Assembly (NCBI GenBank): GCA_016801885.1
Contig: CM028882.1
Location: 20,911,047 to 20,975,046, forward strand
Reading direction: 5' to 3'
From: Toxotes chatareus
Taxonomy: Eukaryota; Chordata; Actinopteri; Toxotidae
Length of the DNA: 64,000 nucleotides
Shown here: one piece after another, positions 11,579 to 21,839 of the stretch
Layout: the number at the start of each line of letters is the position of its first letter
Position numbering within the stretch: the first letter of the stretch is position 1
Notes under the pieces: generated by a model
What the model was told of the DNA's origin: nothing
The model's input: only the letters and a program-made list of their open reading frames with translations
Databases searched by the model: none
Position numbers and translations under genes: made by a program

Positions 11579-13542
11579 TCAGTTATAAGGCTTCTCACCT
11601 GTATGCAACCGGATATGTTTCGTCAGGGTCGAGCTGACAGAAAATGCCCTCTCACAGTAAACACAGCTGTAAGGCCTTTCACCTGTGTGACTTCTCATGT
11701 GAATTTGCAAATGTTCTAAACGACGGAAACCCTTCCAACACGTGTTGCAGGAGTACGGCTTCTCACCTGAGTGGGTTATCATGTGCTGTTTGAGGTAACG
11801 CTTGAAGCCGAATCTCTTTCCACAAACTGTGCAACTAAAAGGCTTCTCAGCAGTGCGAGTCCTCATGTGACTTTTTAATTGTGTTGGTTTAGGCTGAGAA
11901 TTACTAGTTGATTTTGAGTTTTTCCCACTTTGTTTTTTGTAGTCTCTGTCATTCTGTGTCTTCTTTCTTTTTGCCTTAATGTTTCTAGTTGATGTTGAGG
12001 TCCCCCTTTGTTTCCTCTTTGGTTTTGCTGCCTTTCCACGGTCGCCCTTTTCAAAAAGGAGCTGATCTTCACTGTTTGGTTCAGATACTCCAGAGCCTCT
12101 TCTGTCAGATTCAGATCTTACCTTTTTACCTGAAACGTTGTCTGGATGCTCCTCCTCTGCTGCACTTTGATTCTGATCATCACTGTAAACCAGAGTCCAG
12201 TCTTGACTTTGATCACGTCTGTCACTTCTGTCTGAATTCAGGAAATCATTCTCCTGCTTCAGTACGAGCTGCTCTCTTTCCTGACTGGTGTTGGCACAGT
12301 CGTCCTGCTCCTCTTTAATCTGTGGAGTCTCTTGGTCCAGATTGGAGTCCCTCTCCAGGTTACAGAGCTGCTGGTCAGCAAGAACCACCTCCTCCTCCTT
12401 ATAGACATATTGCTGTGGTAGCTCTGAAGGAAATGACAACGGAAGCACTTCTTAGTATAAGAACATTTGTACATCCTGATTCATCTGCTGGTTATTTTCA
12501 CCATTAATTGTTTAGCCTAGTCAAAACCAAACAACACTCAAAACCTAAAAGCTATTGCCTCTTCATGTGAGACAAAGGAAATCATTTCATTTGAGAAGGC
12601 ATTTTTTGTCTGAAAAATAACTGGCACGAATAATAATAGATTGTCAAAATACAGATTATTTATTTCTGTATTTATTTATTTGATGGACTGATCATTGCAC
12701 CTCCGTACCAGGCCCGAAGAGCTTACCAGACACACCTGTGTGATGGAGATGGTGAAACACTATTTGAACGGTGTTGTTCCTTCTTTTTGCACACCATTCT
12801 TTCTTTGATTGGTGAATTTTGGCGAGGTTATGGGGAGGACTTTCCACAGCCTGGCAACCCAAATGTTGTGACTTATAAAAGATCTAAAACTGCATTCCCG
12901 CTTACCTAAATGTTAACCCCAAACCCAACCGGTTCTCTTCAAAGATGCTTGACCTGACTCCAAACTTACCCCACCCCTAAGCGGTTGCGCCCACTTCCGC
13001 ATTGCGAAAGCTTACAGAAATGAGAGGCGTTTCATCCAAACCGGGCTGGAAAAATCCTACGAGCTAATCAGTTATGGTTATCCCGGCTTCATCAAATCAT
13101 AACCTAAGCCATTACCCCCAAGCCCCGTCCACGCTGGGGTGGGGTCGCAGCTGCAGAAAAGGTTTTTTTTAGCGGGAAGGTAACAGATTTCGACACAAGA
13201 CCTGTCCCTGAACTGTCAAATTCACAGCAAACTAACTTAATTCTGGTGGTATGTCATGTTTTAATGTGAACTTAATCTCGTGTAATCCTCATCGGACTGA
13301 CTGTTGATATGAGAGTGATGTAAACAGTATAAATCAGCTGTTTTGCAGTGAACACTGTGGTGGTACACACCTGTCCTGTGCAGCTTTAACTCAGGCTTCA
13401 GGACGAGATCCAGCAGTGTGCGCTGGCGGTTGATCTCCTCCTCGTACACCGATATCGTCTGTTCAAAGACTCCTAATATTTCTTCGGCGGCTGCAGTTAG
13501 TCGCTCTCTGATTAATTCTCTCACATTCACCACTGCAAACAT
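11579..13542 (-). CDS. C2H2 zinc-finger protein ZNF-B, short array
   Basis: Likely nuclear DNA-binding protein of the same family. Two exons: 13,371-13,542 (exactly 172 nt, donor ACAG|GTGTGT) and 11,579-12,423 (acceptor TTCAG|AGC), phase 1, about 338 residues. The start MFAVVNVREL is chosen over an upstream ATG at 13,632 because it gives the family-constant exon length. Exon 1 gives RLTAAAEEILGVFE and NRQRTLLDLVLKPELKLHR. Exon 2 opens with ELPQQYVYKEEEVVLADQQL and an IKEEQDD motif, then a basic linker (KPKRKQRGTSTSTRN). Three fingers follow with helix residues FRYQ, REHI and VSTK. The protein stops two residues into the next finger (HTGEKPYN-stop), and a decayed finger lies beyond. It may be functional but shortened. 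Confidence 0.85.
12424..13370 (-). other. ZNF-B intron
   Basis: Single 947-bp intron, much longer than its counterparts in ZNF-A (369 bp), ZNF-C (95 bp) and ZNF-D (139 bp). No coding signal seen. The extra length suggests inserted sequence, but I cannot identify an element. Confidence 0.7.
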
Positions 13543-14279
13543 TTCCACTGTGAAAAATAAGTAACTCGAGTTACACCCGCCCTCTCTCTCTCTCTCTCTC
13601 GCCGGCGTGTTTTCATTCCGGAGGAAAAACATGAGCCATTTCCGGTGGAATTTTCAGATTAAAAGCGTAAACCAAGCCACACTTGACCATGCTATTTGAA
13701 AATCTTAGTTTTGTTCAAACTAAAATCTCTGCTATGCCTTAATGTTACTCCAGGGACAGTTCTGCTATCTCCTGGGCCTAATTTTGTTGCTTTTGATAAG
13801 TGTAGACGTGTACCACCTCCATACTGATCAGGTTTTAAAGAACACAATACATTCATACTGTAAAATGAGGGGAAAAAAAAGCTCTCTACTGTAAAAACAA
13901 ATAAATAAAAATTCAAACCAAAAAAATTAAATAAAAAATGTGCTGGCAAGTTCACATTTAATGACTTCTTTCATGGTAATACAACAAACAGAGATGTCAC
14001 TCTCAAATGTAAAATCTGGCTTCTTGTGCTTGAGGCTGAACATTTTTTTTACAGATCTGGGAGATTATGACTGTTCCAAAGAAATACTGTTGCAAAGAGA
14101 TTTATGAGTAATAAAGGCATATGAAAGGAAATTTTACACTAAGTCACTGTGATCTCGTCTTCATGAAAAAACATTTTACAATTACAGAGATGTGCTGTAG
14201 CTTTTGCAAAAGTGTTTTTTGATCAGTTGCCATTTTGCCATTCTTTTAGAAATTCAAGGTTACTTGCCTTTATGGGGCC
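13543..14279. other. Spacer between ZNF-B and ZNF-C remains
   Basis: Contains a CT microsatellite at about 13,580-13,600 and an ETS-like TTTCCGGT at 13,639-13,646, both just upstream of ZNF-B and possibly part of its promoter. The remainder is AT-rich with nothing recognised. Confidence 0.5.
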
Positions 14280-14739
14280 CTGTACGTCTCATAGTGCAGG
14301 CATGATGGAATCTTTTCCCACAGGTCTTGCAAAGGTGCAGCCATTCACCTGTGTTCTAATGTGGGTTTTCATATAACTGTTAAGTCTGTTAAATCTCTGC
14401 CTTTCAAGTAAAGGTTTCTAACCAGTGTGGATTTTTATGTAAACATTTAATTCTGGTTTCTGACAGAATCTTTTCAGATGTTGCAAAACTATGTATTCTC
14501 ACCTGTGTGGATTCTCATGTGCCTTTTCAATGCTGACATGTCATAGTATCTTTTCCCACAGGTCTTGCAAAGGTACAGCTTCTCGCCTGTGTGGATTCTC
14601 ATATGCTTTTTCAGTGCTTACATGTCACAGTATCTTTTCCCACAAGTGTTGAAAAGGTACGGCTTCTCACCTGTGTGGGTTCTCATGTGGAGTTTCAACA
14701 ACCTGCTACGTGTGAAATCTCTGCCACATTCTTTGTACG

Positions 14740-14747
14740 CATATGGC
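14740..14747 (+). repeat. Target-site duplication, left copy
   Basis: CATATGGC directly precedes the left terminal inverted repeat of the hAT insertion. It is identical to 20,575-20,582, and 8 bp is the characteristic hAT duplication length. Confidence 0.85.
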
Positions 14748-14865
14748 CAGGCCTGGACTGGTAATCGGCTATACCGGGCATTTTCCCGGTGGGCCAAAAG
14801 TCCTAGGGGCTGATGCTGTTTGTTTGTTTTTTCTTTTTAAACATACTATCATACTATCATCACAT

Positions 14866-14990
14866 ACTATCACATGTTTGGCTGTTGTAAGAACATGCTG
14901 CTTTGTGTTTTTGTGGCTGCCTCCAGAGGACAGATGAGGCTGGTTAAGTTAAAATATAACTGTGGGACTGAACTTTGCAGAACAGTTGTT
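14866..14990 (+). repeat. Direct repeat, copy 1
   Basis: Starts ACTATCACATGTTTGGCTG and runs through GGCTGCCTCCAGAGGACAG to AGTTAAAATATAACTGTGGG. It is nearly identical to 18,703-18,828, consistent with two copies of the same hAT 5' region in one insertion. Confidence 0.75.
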
Positions 14991-15206
14991 AATTTTTAAG
15001 TACTGTGGAGTACTTGCTTTTAAACATACTTAAGTATTCAAAAGTACAAATTACAAAGTACATTTTCTAATATCGATACATTGCTGTACTGGTTCCACAA
15101 TGCATTCACATGCTGGGAGAGGGGGGGGCCTTCAGGTGCTCATCATAAATGTTGGCACTGAAGGATACGGTTTTTCCATAATCCTTTGCGACAATTCAGA
15201 CACCCC

Positions 15207-15306
15207 CAGGGTGCCGCCCTTCTACAGCCATACAATGAGACACCCTGGCCGTCGGTCAGGGTGCCGCCCTTCTACAGCCATACAATGAGACACCCTGGCC
15301 GTCGGA
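15207..15306 (+). repeat. 50-bp dyad minisatellite, two copies
   Basis: Two 50-bp units start at 15,207 and 15,257. Each begins CAGGGTGCCGCCCTTCTACA and contains a CACCCTG about 33 bases downstream of the CAGGGTG, so each unit can fold on itself. It is related to the 49-bp array at 19,612. Confidence 0.8.
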
Positions 15307-15319
15307 AATAAGAAATAAG

Positions 15320-15812
15320 AGTTTTTCTATGAGGCTGGGGTGTGTGTGTGTGTGTTTATATGTAATGAATCTATATGTCTTATCTATATCTAATGTTATT
15401 TAGGATTATATATCTATATACCTATCTATAACCCTTTATCTATATCTAATTTATATATTATATATCTATTGCTCTATATACACTGATTCTCAAAAAATAC
15501 ACTATCAACACTGCTAACTCTCAAAACACCTAACAAACACAACAAACCGACCTACTCTGCAAATGACCGCCACTATACAGAGCTATTCTATCTCTGAACA
15601 TACTCAATTCCAACACCTGATTCACATGACAAAAAGAATCAATCAGGTGATTCGTATGGCGTTCGAAGCATTCACCTGCTTCGAACGTCACTCAGGTGCT
15701 TCAAACGTCAGTGACCAAACCACACATCAGTACAGTGGTTCAATACAACTGCCTTATAAGCTACCACGCACGTGTGGGAGCCTCGAATGTTAGAGGACAA
15801 TCACTAGGGACG
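15320..15812 (+). repeat. Inverted unit, copy 1
   Basis: About 495 bp nearly identical, in reverse complement, to 18,904-19,400. It includes a GT run near 15,340, a block of TATATCTA-like sequence, and a short open frame (starting MTATIQSYSISEHTQ at 15,563) also present in the inverted partner. The frame similarity reflects the repeat, not evidence of a gene. Confidence 0.75.
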
Positions 15813-15947
15813 ACTCCCACACTCTTCCAACCTAATCACCACCCTCAGTCAGGGTGCCGTTTCTACATGCATATGCTGGTGGTGCATGTTGGTAGATGGG
15901 GACGGCGCCAATTTGCCAATTCCCCACACAGTAATATGATACATCAG

Positions 15948-17065
15948 GCCTGGACTGGTAATCGGGTATACCGGGCATTTTCCCCGGTGGGCCGACAGTC
16001 CTAGGGGCCGATGCTGTGTGTTTGTTTGTGTTTGTTTGTTTTTTTTTTTTTTTTTAACTCAGAGACCGGCCCACAATTTAAAGGGGGTGGCCCATTGGGC
16101 CATCTTCGATATAGACAGTGGACTAAACCAATCAGGATATAGTAGCTTTCGAGAGCGGCCCCACCCCTTTCTCTGCACTGATCACCCCCCAGTTTCAGTG
16201 TTGAGCGTGAAGCGGAGGAAAGGAGGTGCGGAGAAGTTGCGGGCTTAAAGATTAAAAAATCTCGCTATAGACGCTGCAAAATGTGCTAAAATAACGGACA
16301 TATTCTCTGGAGGGGCTGCTAGAGCCTCCACGTTCTCTGCAGCCCAGGTTGAATGTGAACAGGGAGAGGAGCAGCCAGAGACTGCTGACAGGGAACCCGA
16401 GGGACAGAGTGACCAGGGAATTTAGCACAGGCACAGCAGGTAAGCAGGTCGTAATGTTAGGATAATACCGGGACTTTTAGGTGATGGACAGGCATGAAAA
16501 TCGCTCACCTTTCTGCGAAATTCGCCGTTTTGAAGCCAAAACAGGTGACCTACGTGAATCGTGTAGAATTACATGAGAATGGTGAGCAATGAATAATGTT
16601 TTTATTTCCTGTCGCAGCAGTTGCCTCAAATTGTGTTTAGTTTTTGTTCCGTGCGAGTTTTTTCTACAGTATCACTGCAGTTAGTATGAGATTTTTCTGA
16701 TTATTATCAAAAAATAAAAATGTACCCTAAAGATACTAAATGTTTTGATGGTTTAGATAGTTGCACAGTTTTTCCAGGTAGTTCCAAATATTTTTATTTT
16801 TAATTTGTTTTTTTAGGTTTTCTATTTATCACTTAATAAATTGTAATAATCTGTCCCTCTCTTCTTGTCTAGTCAAGCCAGGCTGTTGAGGTAGCAGTTG
16901 AGGAGAGAGAAGAGAGAGTGTTATAATATTTCTGAAATCTATTCCAAATATTTGAAGCTGTCATTTACTGGGTGCTCTAACTCTCTCCACTCCCAGGTGG
17001 ACTGCCAGCCAACGTGCTCCTGACCTTGTGTGCAAGATGCATTTAAAATAAACCATTGAATGTGT
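15948..17065 (+). mobile_element. Second hAT left end with decayed transposase 5' region
   Basis: Begins CAGGCCTGGACTGGTAATCG, repeating the outer left end. At about 16,206-16,425 the plus strand reads VKRRKGGAEKLRA, then a stop, then RLKNLAIDAAKCAKITDIFS in the same frame. This Lys-rich GAEKLR...A-x-K-C-x-K-I-x-D-F pattern resembles the N-terminus of TTF/ZMYM-type hAT transposases, from memory of that family. A donor-like GCAG|GTAAGC follows at 16,440. The stretch ends in an AATAAA near 17,048. It is clearly non-functional as read. Confidence 0.6.
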
Positions 17066-17283
17066 CCTGGTCGATGTGGATTGGCAACGCAGTCAACGAG
17101 AGGTTCATAGAAGTGGAAGCACGTCTGGTCAAACGTCTGGACCGGCTGACAAAAACTGGATGGGGGAGAGTGAAAGAGCAGCACCTGTCTGCTTTATCAG
17201 TCTCAATGATGGCACCCTCGAGCAAGGCACGTCATCCATAATGCAACCAAAGACTGTGGTTTATCTAGGCAGCTCACAGGCGA

Positions 17284-17338
17284 CACTGGCTGTGTTTACA
17301 TGCAGGATACTGCCTTTAGTCAAACACAGTCATGCTAC

Positions 17339-17369
<31 letters not shown>

Positions 17370-17742
17370 CTTTACCATCATGATTACATTAGTTTTTTTG
17401 TGTATTCGTGCAACAAATCTGTCAGTCTGTGATATGAGATTTATATTTTGAACATTCCACTCCAAATAAAACCAGCAGCTGCAACATCATACAGCCGTGA
17501 AAATCCTGTTTCCCTTTCCTAAAACAGTACATTGCAACTGTAAATACACTGAAAAAAGCCATCTTAGTGGTGTTTCCATGTAACTTTAAAGGGAAGAAGC
17601 CTCCTTCAGATCATACGCCTCATTGCAGGAGTTGCAATTTATTTCCCTGCCCACTTTCCCTCGACTTCTGCTTCATCTGATTCTACTGGAATTCCGACTG
17701 GAATAAGCACAAAAACGTTGGTGCATGTAAAGAAAGCCAGTG
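17284..17742. mobile_element. MITE-like element nested in the hAT insertion
   Basis: The ends are 21-bp terminal inverted repeats with two mismatches: CACTGGCTGTGTTTACATGC(A) on the left, and on the minus strand of the right end CACTGGCTTTCTTTACATGC(A). About 460 bp lies between them, with no coding sequence and a 27-base A run at about 17,340-17,366. Target-site duplications are not obvious, so the superfamily is unassigned. Confidence 0.5.
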
Positions 17743-18702
17743 TGGATGTGACACAGAGCGTGCTCTGTCAGTTTCTCCACATCAAGAGTAACGACAGGTA
17801 AAAGAGGTCTGTGAAAAAGAGATGATAATGAGAAGGTAATCTTTTAAGATTGTGCTGCTCACCATAGAACACAAGGCATATTTACAGGAAAAACAAACTT
17901 TCAATACATTGTCAAGCAAAATAATAATAATATTGATAAAAAACAGAATCTTCTGTAACAGATCTTATCCACACATTTTTCATCGTTCTGCCAGTTATGC
18001 ATCAGAGAATCACTGTTAAGTTCTGACTTCTTTAGCATTCCCAGTCATTCACAATACTGTTGGGACAGGTGGGTATTAATTAACAGCTCAGTTCAAAGAT
18101 AGCAGTTACTGTTTACTGATTGTCAATAAGCATGAAGGTACTGGAGGACAGTGTCATCTGCTGGGCAACAGGGCTCCACTACAGAACAAAGGCACAGGTC
18201 TGTGGAACTTGTGGTCATTTTGGATAAATAAACAAAATGTACCAAACACTAGCTCTTTGTTGAAGCTTAACCGTTCATTTGTAAAATAGGGAAAACTATT
18301 CATTCTTGTTTTCCAATTACATTTCCTGAAGCCCCGCCTGCTTCACTTCTCCTCTTCCTCTAATTTTTATCTACTCTGTTCCATCTCTTTCTAAACCAGA
18401 AACCTCTCCACCTGCATTCAGGACCTGCCCGGCTGCAGGAAGTGAAGAGTCTGCCAACAATGTTCTGCAAACACTGATCATCATCATCATCATCACCATC
18501 ACCTTTGTCGTCGTCGAGCGGCAACGCACACTCCAACATTCAATTAGAAAGGCACGTAGCTCGTTACTTTCAAAACCCAAGCACACTTGGCAAATAAGCA
18601 AACACTTCTTTAAGCCACAACAAAAGAAAACAGGTACATGTAATAACAATTATAATAATAATGTAAATAATGTTAACCACAATAATAAGCAGCATGATGT
18701 GA
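17743..18702. other. Unassigned sequence inside the hAT insertion
   Basis: No coding signal. Contains an ATC/ATG-rich trinucleotide run at about 18,475-18,506. It may be genomic filler captured by the composite element. Confidence 0.4.
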
Positions 18703-18828
18703 TACTATCACATGTTTGACTGTTGTAAGAACATGCTGCTTTGTGTTTTTGTGGCTGCCTCCAGAGGACAGACGAGGCTGGTTAAGTTAAAATATAACTG
18801 TGGGACTGATCTTTGCAAGACAGTTGTA
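18703..18828 (+). repeat. Direct repeat, copy 2
   Basis: Nearly identical to 14,866-14,990. It lies immediately before the inverted unit copy 2. Confidence 0.75.
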
Positions 18829-18903
18829 AAATTGTGCATCTTGGCGAATGTGAGTGTGTCAGTGTTGTGTGTGTGTGTGTGTGTACTTTTACTTCTACAG
18901 CTT

Positions 18904-19400
18904 TCGTCCCTAGTGATGGTCGTCTAACACTCGAGGCTCCGACACATGCGCGGTAGCTCATTGAGGCAGTTGTATTGAACCACTGTACTGAGGTGTGGTT
19001 TGGTCACTGACGTTTGAAGCACTTGAGTGACGTTCGAAGCAGGTGAGTGCTTCAAACACCATACGAATCACCTGATTGATTTGGTTTGTCATGTGAATCA
19101 GGTGGCGGGATTGAGTGTGTTCAGAGATAGAATAGCTCTGTATAGTGGCGGTCATTTGCAGAGTAGGTCGGTTTGTTGCGTTTGTTAGGTGTTTTGAGAG
19201 TTAGCAGTGTTGATAGTGTATTTTTGGAGAATCAGTGTATATAGAGCAATAGATATATAATATATAAATTAGATTGATATAGATAAAGAGTTATATAGAA
19301 AGGTATATAGATATATAATCCTAAATAACATTAGATATAGATAATTCATTACATATAAACACACACACACGCACACACCCCAGCCTCATAGAAAAACTGT
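18904..19400 (-). repeat. Inverted unit, copy 2
   Basis: Reverse complement of 15,320-15,812 over nearly the whole length, including the CA run (here near 19,360) and the shared open frame (18,958-19,155, minus). Sequence differences are scattered, so the copies did not arise very recently. Confidence 0.75.
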
Positions 19401-19611
19401 TCTTTCTTAATGAAAACTCATAAACAGTGACACAAGCTCACCCACTGCCCTGTTCTTCAAACACACACTCTTTACCCACGAACACATAAACCTCTTTACC
19501 AACGAAGCCCAAAACATACCATGATATAATCTGTACTTGTACCAGTACCATGTGAAAATGACATCAGTCTGAAGGATACGTTTTTTCCATACTCCCTTGC
19601 GTTAATTCAGT

Positions 19612-19885
19612 CAGGGTGCCGCCTGCTACAGCCATAGAATGAGACACCCTGGCCTCTGGTCAGGGTGCCGCCTGCTACAGCCATAGAATGAGACACCCTG
19701 GCCTCTGGTCAGGGTGCCGCCTGCTACAGCCATAGAATGAGACACCCTGGCCGCTGGTCAGGGTGCCGCCTGCTACAGCCATAGAATGAGACACCCTGGC
19801 CGCTGGTCAGGGTGCCACCTGCTACAGCCATAGAATGAGACACCCTGGCCTCTGGTCAGGGTGCCGCCTGCTACAGCCATAGACT
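19612..19885 (+). repeat. 49-bp dyad minisatellite, five and a half copies
   Basis: Five full 49-bp units plus a partial sixth from 19,612, each starting CAGGGTGCCGCCTGCTACAG and containing CACCCTGG. Units differ at a few sites (CCTCTGG versus CCGCTGG). The flank CTGAAGGATACG just upstream (19,570) also precedes the 15,207 array in the same orientation. Confidence 0.85.
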
Positions 19886-20049
19886 GCAGGTTTTTGTTCC
19901 AACCAATGAAGAGCACACAGTTTGACCAATCAACTGTCTGAAGACTGAGATCAGTTGATTAAATGAGTCAAGTCTGGTGTGCTGCTGCTTGGTTGGAACA
20001 AAAACCTGCAGCCACACCGGCCCTTTGTGGAACAATTTGCCCACCCCTG
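19884..20049. mobile_element. Hairpin MITE fragment (hAT-like end)
   Basis: Perfect 23-bp inverted arms at 19,884-19,906 and 19,989-20,011, core GGTTTTTGTTCCAACCAA. These are followed by TTTGCCCACCCCTG at 20,036-20,049. The minus strand of that end reads CAGGGGTGGGCAAA, a common hAT-type MITE terminus in vertebrates. The other terminus is missing; the left arm abuts the 49-bp array directly. Confidence 0.6.
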
Positions 20050-20363
20050 GTTTAGATAGTTGCACAGTTTTTCCAGGTAGTTCCAAATATTTTTATCTTT
20101 AATTTGGTTTTTTAGGTTTTCTATTTATCATTTAATAAATTGTAATAGTCTGTCCCTCTCTTCCTGTCTAGTCAAGCCAGGCTGTTGAGGTAGCAGTTGA
20201 GGAGAGAGAAGAGAGAGTGTTATAATATTTCTGAAATCTATTCCAAATATTTGAAGCTGTCATTTACTGGGGGCTCTCCTCTGTTCGCTTCCAGGTGGAC
20301 TGCCAGCCAATGTGCTCCTGACCTTGTGTGCAAGATGCATTTAAAATAAACCATTGAATGTGT
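20050..20363 (+). repeat. Direct repeat of hAT 3' body
   Basis: About 314 bp matching 16,751-17,065, from GTTTAGATAGTTGCACAG through an AATAAA near 20,346. It lies between the MITE fragment and the right hAT end. Confidence 0.75.
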
Positions 20364-20574
20364 AGTTACTGTGAGTTTGCTGGTGGTTTTTGGGAGCTGG
20401 GATTTTTCCTTTAAATGTTGCGCCATGGTTTCCCCTAGGCCAAGACGTAACAATAGTAAAATACATTGCTTCGGGGAACACATACATAAATTAGTTCGTT
20501 GTGCACCGCTAATTATGAGGGGCCGGTCTAAGCCAAAAATGCCAGGGCCGTTTTTTTGTCCCAATCCAGCCCTG

Positions 20575-20582
20575 CATATGGC
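20575..20582 (+). repeat. Target-site duplication, right copy
   Basis: CATATGGC, identical to 14,740-14,747, immediately follows the right terminal inverted repeat and forms part of a TGEKPY finger linker codon series on the minus strand. Confidence 0.85.
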
Positions 20583-21311
20583 TTCTCACCTGTGTGTATT
20601 CGTATATGAGTTTTCAGTGTTGATGCCTGAAAGAATCTTCTCCCACAGGTGTTGCAAAAATATGGCCTCTCACCTGTGTAGATTCTCAAGTGTGCATTCA
20701 ATTTGGACTCATACTTAAAAGTTTTTCCACAAGTGTCACATTTGAAAGACTTTTTACCAGTTGAGAATTACAGTAAATCTCTGACACGGGAGAGTTGTGC
20801 ACATTGTCACTGTGAATTTTACTTCTGTGATGTATCTTCTGTGGCTCTGGATCTCTGGTTGATACTGGGTCCTCACACTTGCCTCGTTTGTGATCTCGGC
20901 TCTCAGTTAACTGAGGGTTGTGAGAGAGGAGCTGGTGGTCACTGCTTGGTTCTGGTACCACAGAGTTTAGTTTAACTGGTATGTTGAGTGCTGACTCAAC
21001 GAGAACCTCTTCCTCCTCCTCACAAACGTGTTGCTGTGGGAGCTCTAGTGCGACAAAGGAACACTAGAGTAAATTAATAGTGTGATAATAGAAAAAAATT
21101 AAATATCTGACCATATAGCATTATTACAGCTTTGCACACCTATCCTGTGCAGCTTTATTTCAGGTTTCCAAACAACAGCCAGCAGTCTGCGCTGACGATC
21201 AACCTCTTCCTCACACTCGACGACAGTTTTTTCAAGGACTCTGAATATTTCCGCAGTGGCAGCGGTTAGCCACTCGTTGATAAACTCCTTCAGAAACCGA
21301 ACCTTAGACAT

Positions 21312-21839
21312 TGTTGCTTAAGTATAAGTGAAACATTTATCTGTGCTGCAACTTCAAAACCCTAGCCCTGTGAAATCCGGAACTCCATGCAGTTTATATG
21401 TGTACGTAGCACCTGTTGTTTACTTCCGGTGGGTGTCACCCTCTTAAATTCCGACATCAGTAGACACGGAGCTTGTCATTCCGACGTCATTCGCTTTTAT
21501 TTTATTTAAAATTTCTATTTAATGCCAGCAGTAGAGGTGTACATATAGATTATGGAAAATGGCCCCTATCATTATCACATTTATATATAATGCTGGATTT
21601 TAAAATCGAATGCCATAATGTGTGGCATTTTTATCTAACACCTAGCTAGTCGGAAATATGAGTAACAGTCATATCAGGGACAGAAATTAGGGTAGTTCAA
21701 CAAACTGTGGTGTCAATTTTCCAAACTGTATATGTGTGTTCTTTTTGTAAGGCCGCTATGTACAAGGCCACTTTATACTGTTACATAATATTATTCTATA
21801 TTAACCTTCAAAGACTGTTGCTCAAAAAGAAAGTACCAG
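21312..21839. other. ZNF-C upstream region
   Basis: Contains ACTTCCGGTG at about 21,422-21,431, an ETS-type motif like those near ZNF-B and ZNF-D, so this is probably the remnant ZNF-C promoter. The rest is AT-rich with nothing recognised. Confidence 0.4.

Larger units (their letters stand above)
14748..20574. mobile_element. hAT-type DNA transposon insertion, composite and nested
   Basis: The insertion is 5,827 bp. The left end begins CAGGCCTGGACTGG; the right end read inwards on the minus strand begins CAGGGCTGGATTGG (12 of 14 identical). An 8-bp duplication flanks it exactly. The interior is not one simple element. A second left end, almost identical to the first over about 70 bp, occurs at 15,948. 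About 315 bp is present twice in direct orientation (16,751-17,065 and 20,050-20,363). About 125 bp near the left end recurs at 18,703-18,828. Inverted copies of a 495-bp unit and two minisatellites also lie inside. No intact transposase exists, so it would need another element's enzyme to move. It lies inside the finger array of ZNF-C. Confidence 0.85.
14280..21311 (-). pseudogene. ZNF-C: C2H2 zinc-finger pseudogene split by a transposon
   Basis: Exon 1 is 21,140-21,311 (172 nt, MSKVRFLKEF; donor GATAG|GTGTG). Exon 2 starts at 21,044 (acceptor CTAG|AGC, ELPQQHVCEEEEEVLVESA) and carries two fingers before stopping at 20,575, where a hAT element begins. The gene resumes at 14,739 in mid-finger: EKPY on one side and YKECGRDFTRS on the other join in frame if the element and one TSD copy are ignored. 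Beyond that are two more fingers (KRYCDM-stop-ALKKH has an in-frame TAA) and decayed fingers to about 14,280. A frameshift near 20,755-20,775, just before the first finger (compare ZNF-D STRTGKKVHCD), also breaks the frame. With insertion, frameshift and stop, no full-length product is possible. A short truncated protein from exon 1 and early exon 2 cannot be excluded. Confidence 0.85.

Noticed and set aside
15563..15793. Repeated MTATIQSYSIS open frame as a possible transposon gene
   Set aside because: It also occurs in the inverted copy only because the whole 495-bp unit is duplicated. Length and composition do not suggest a protein, and no transposase motif is present.
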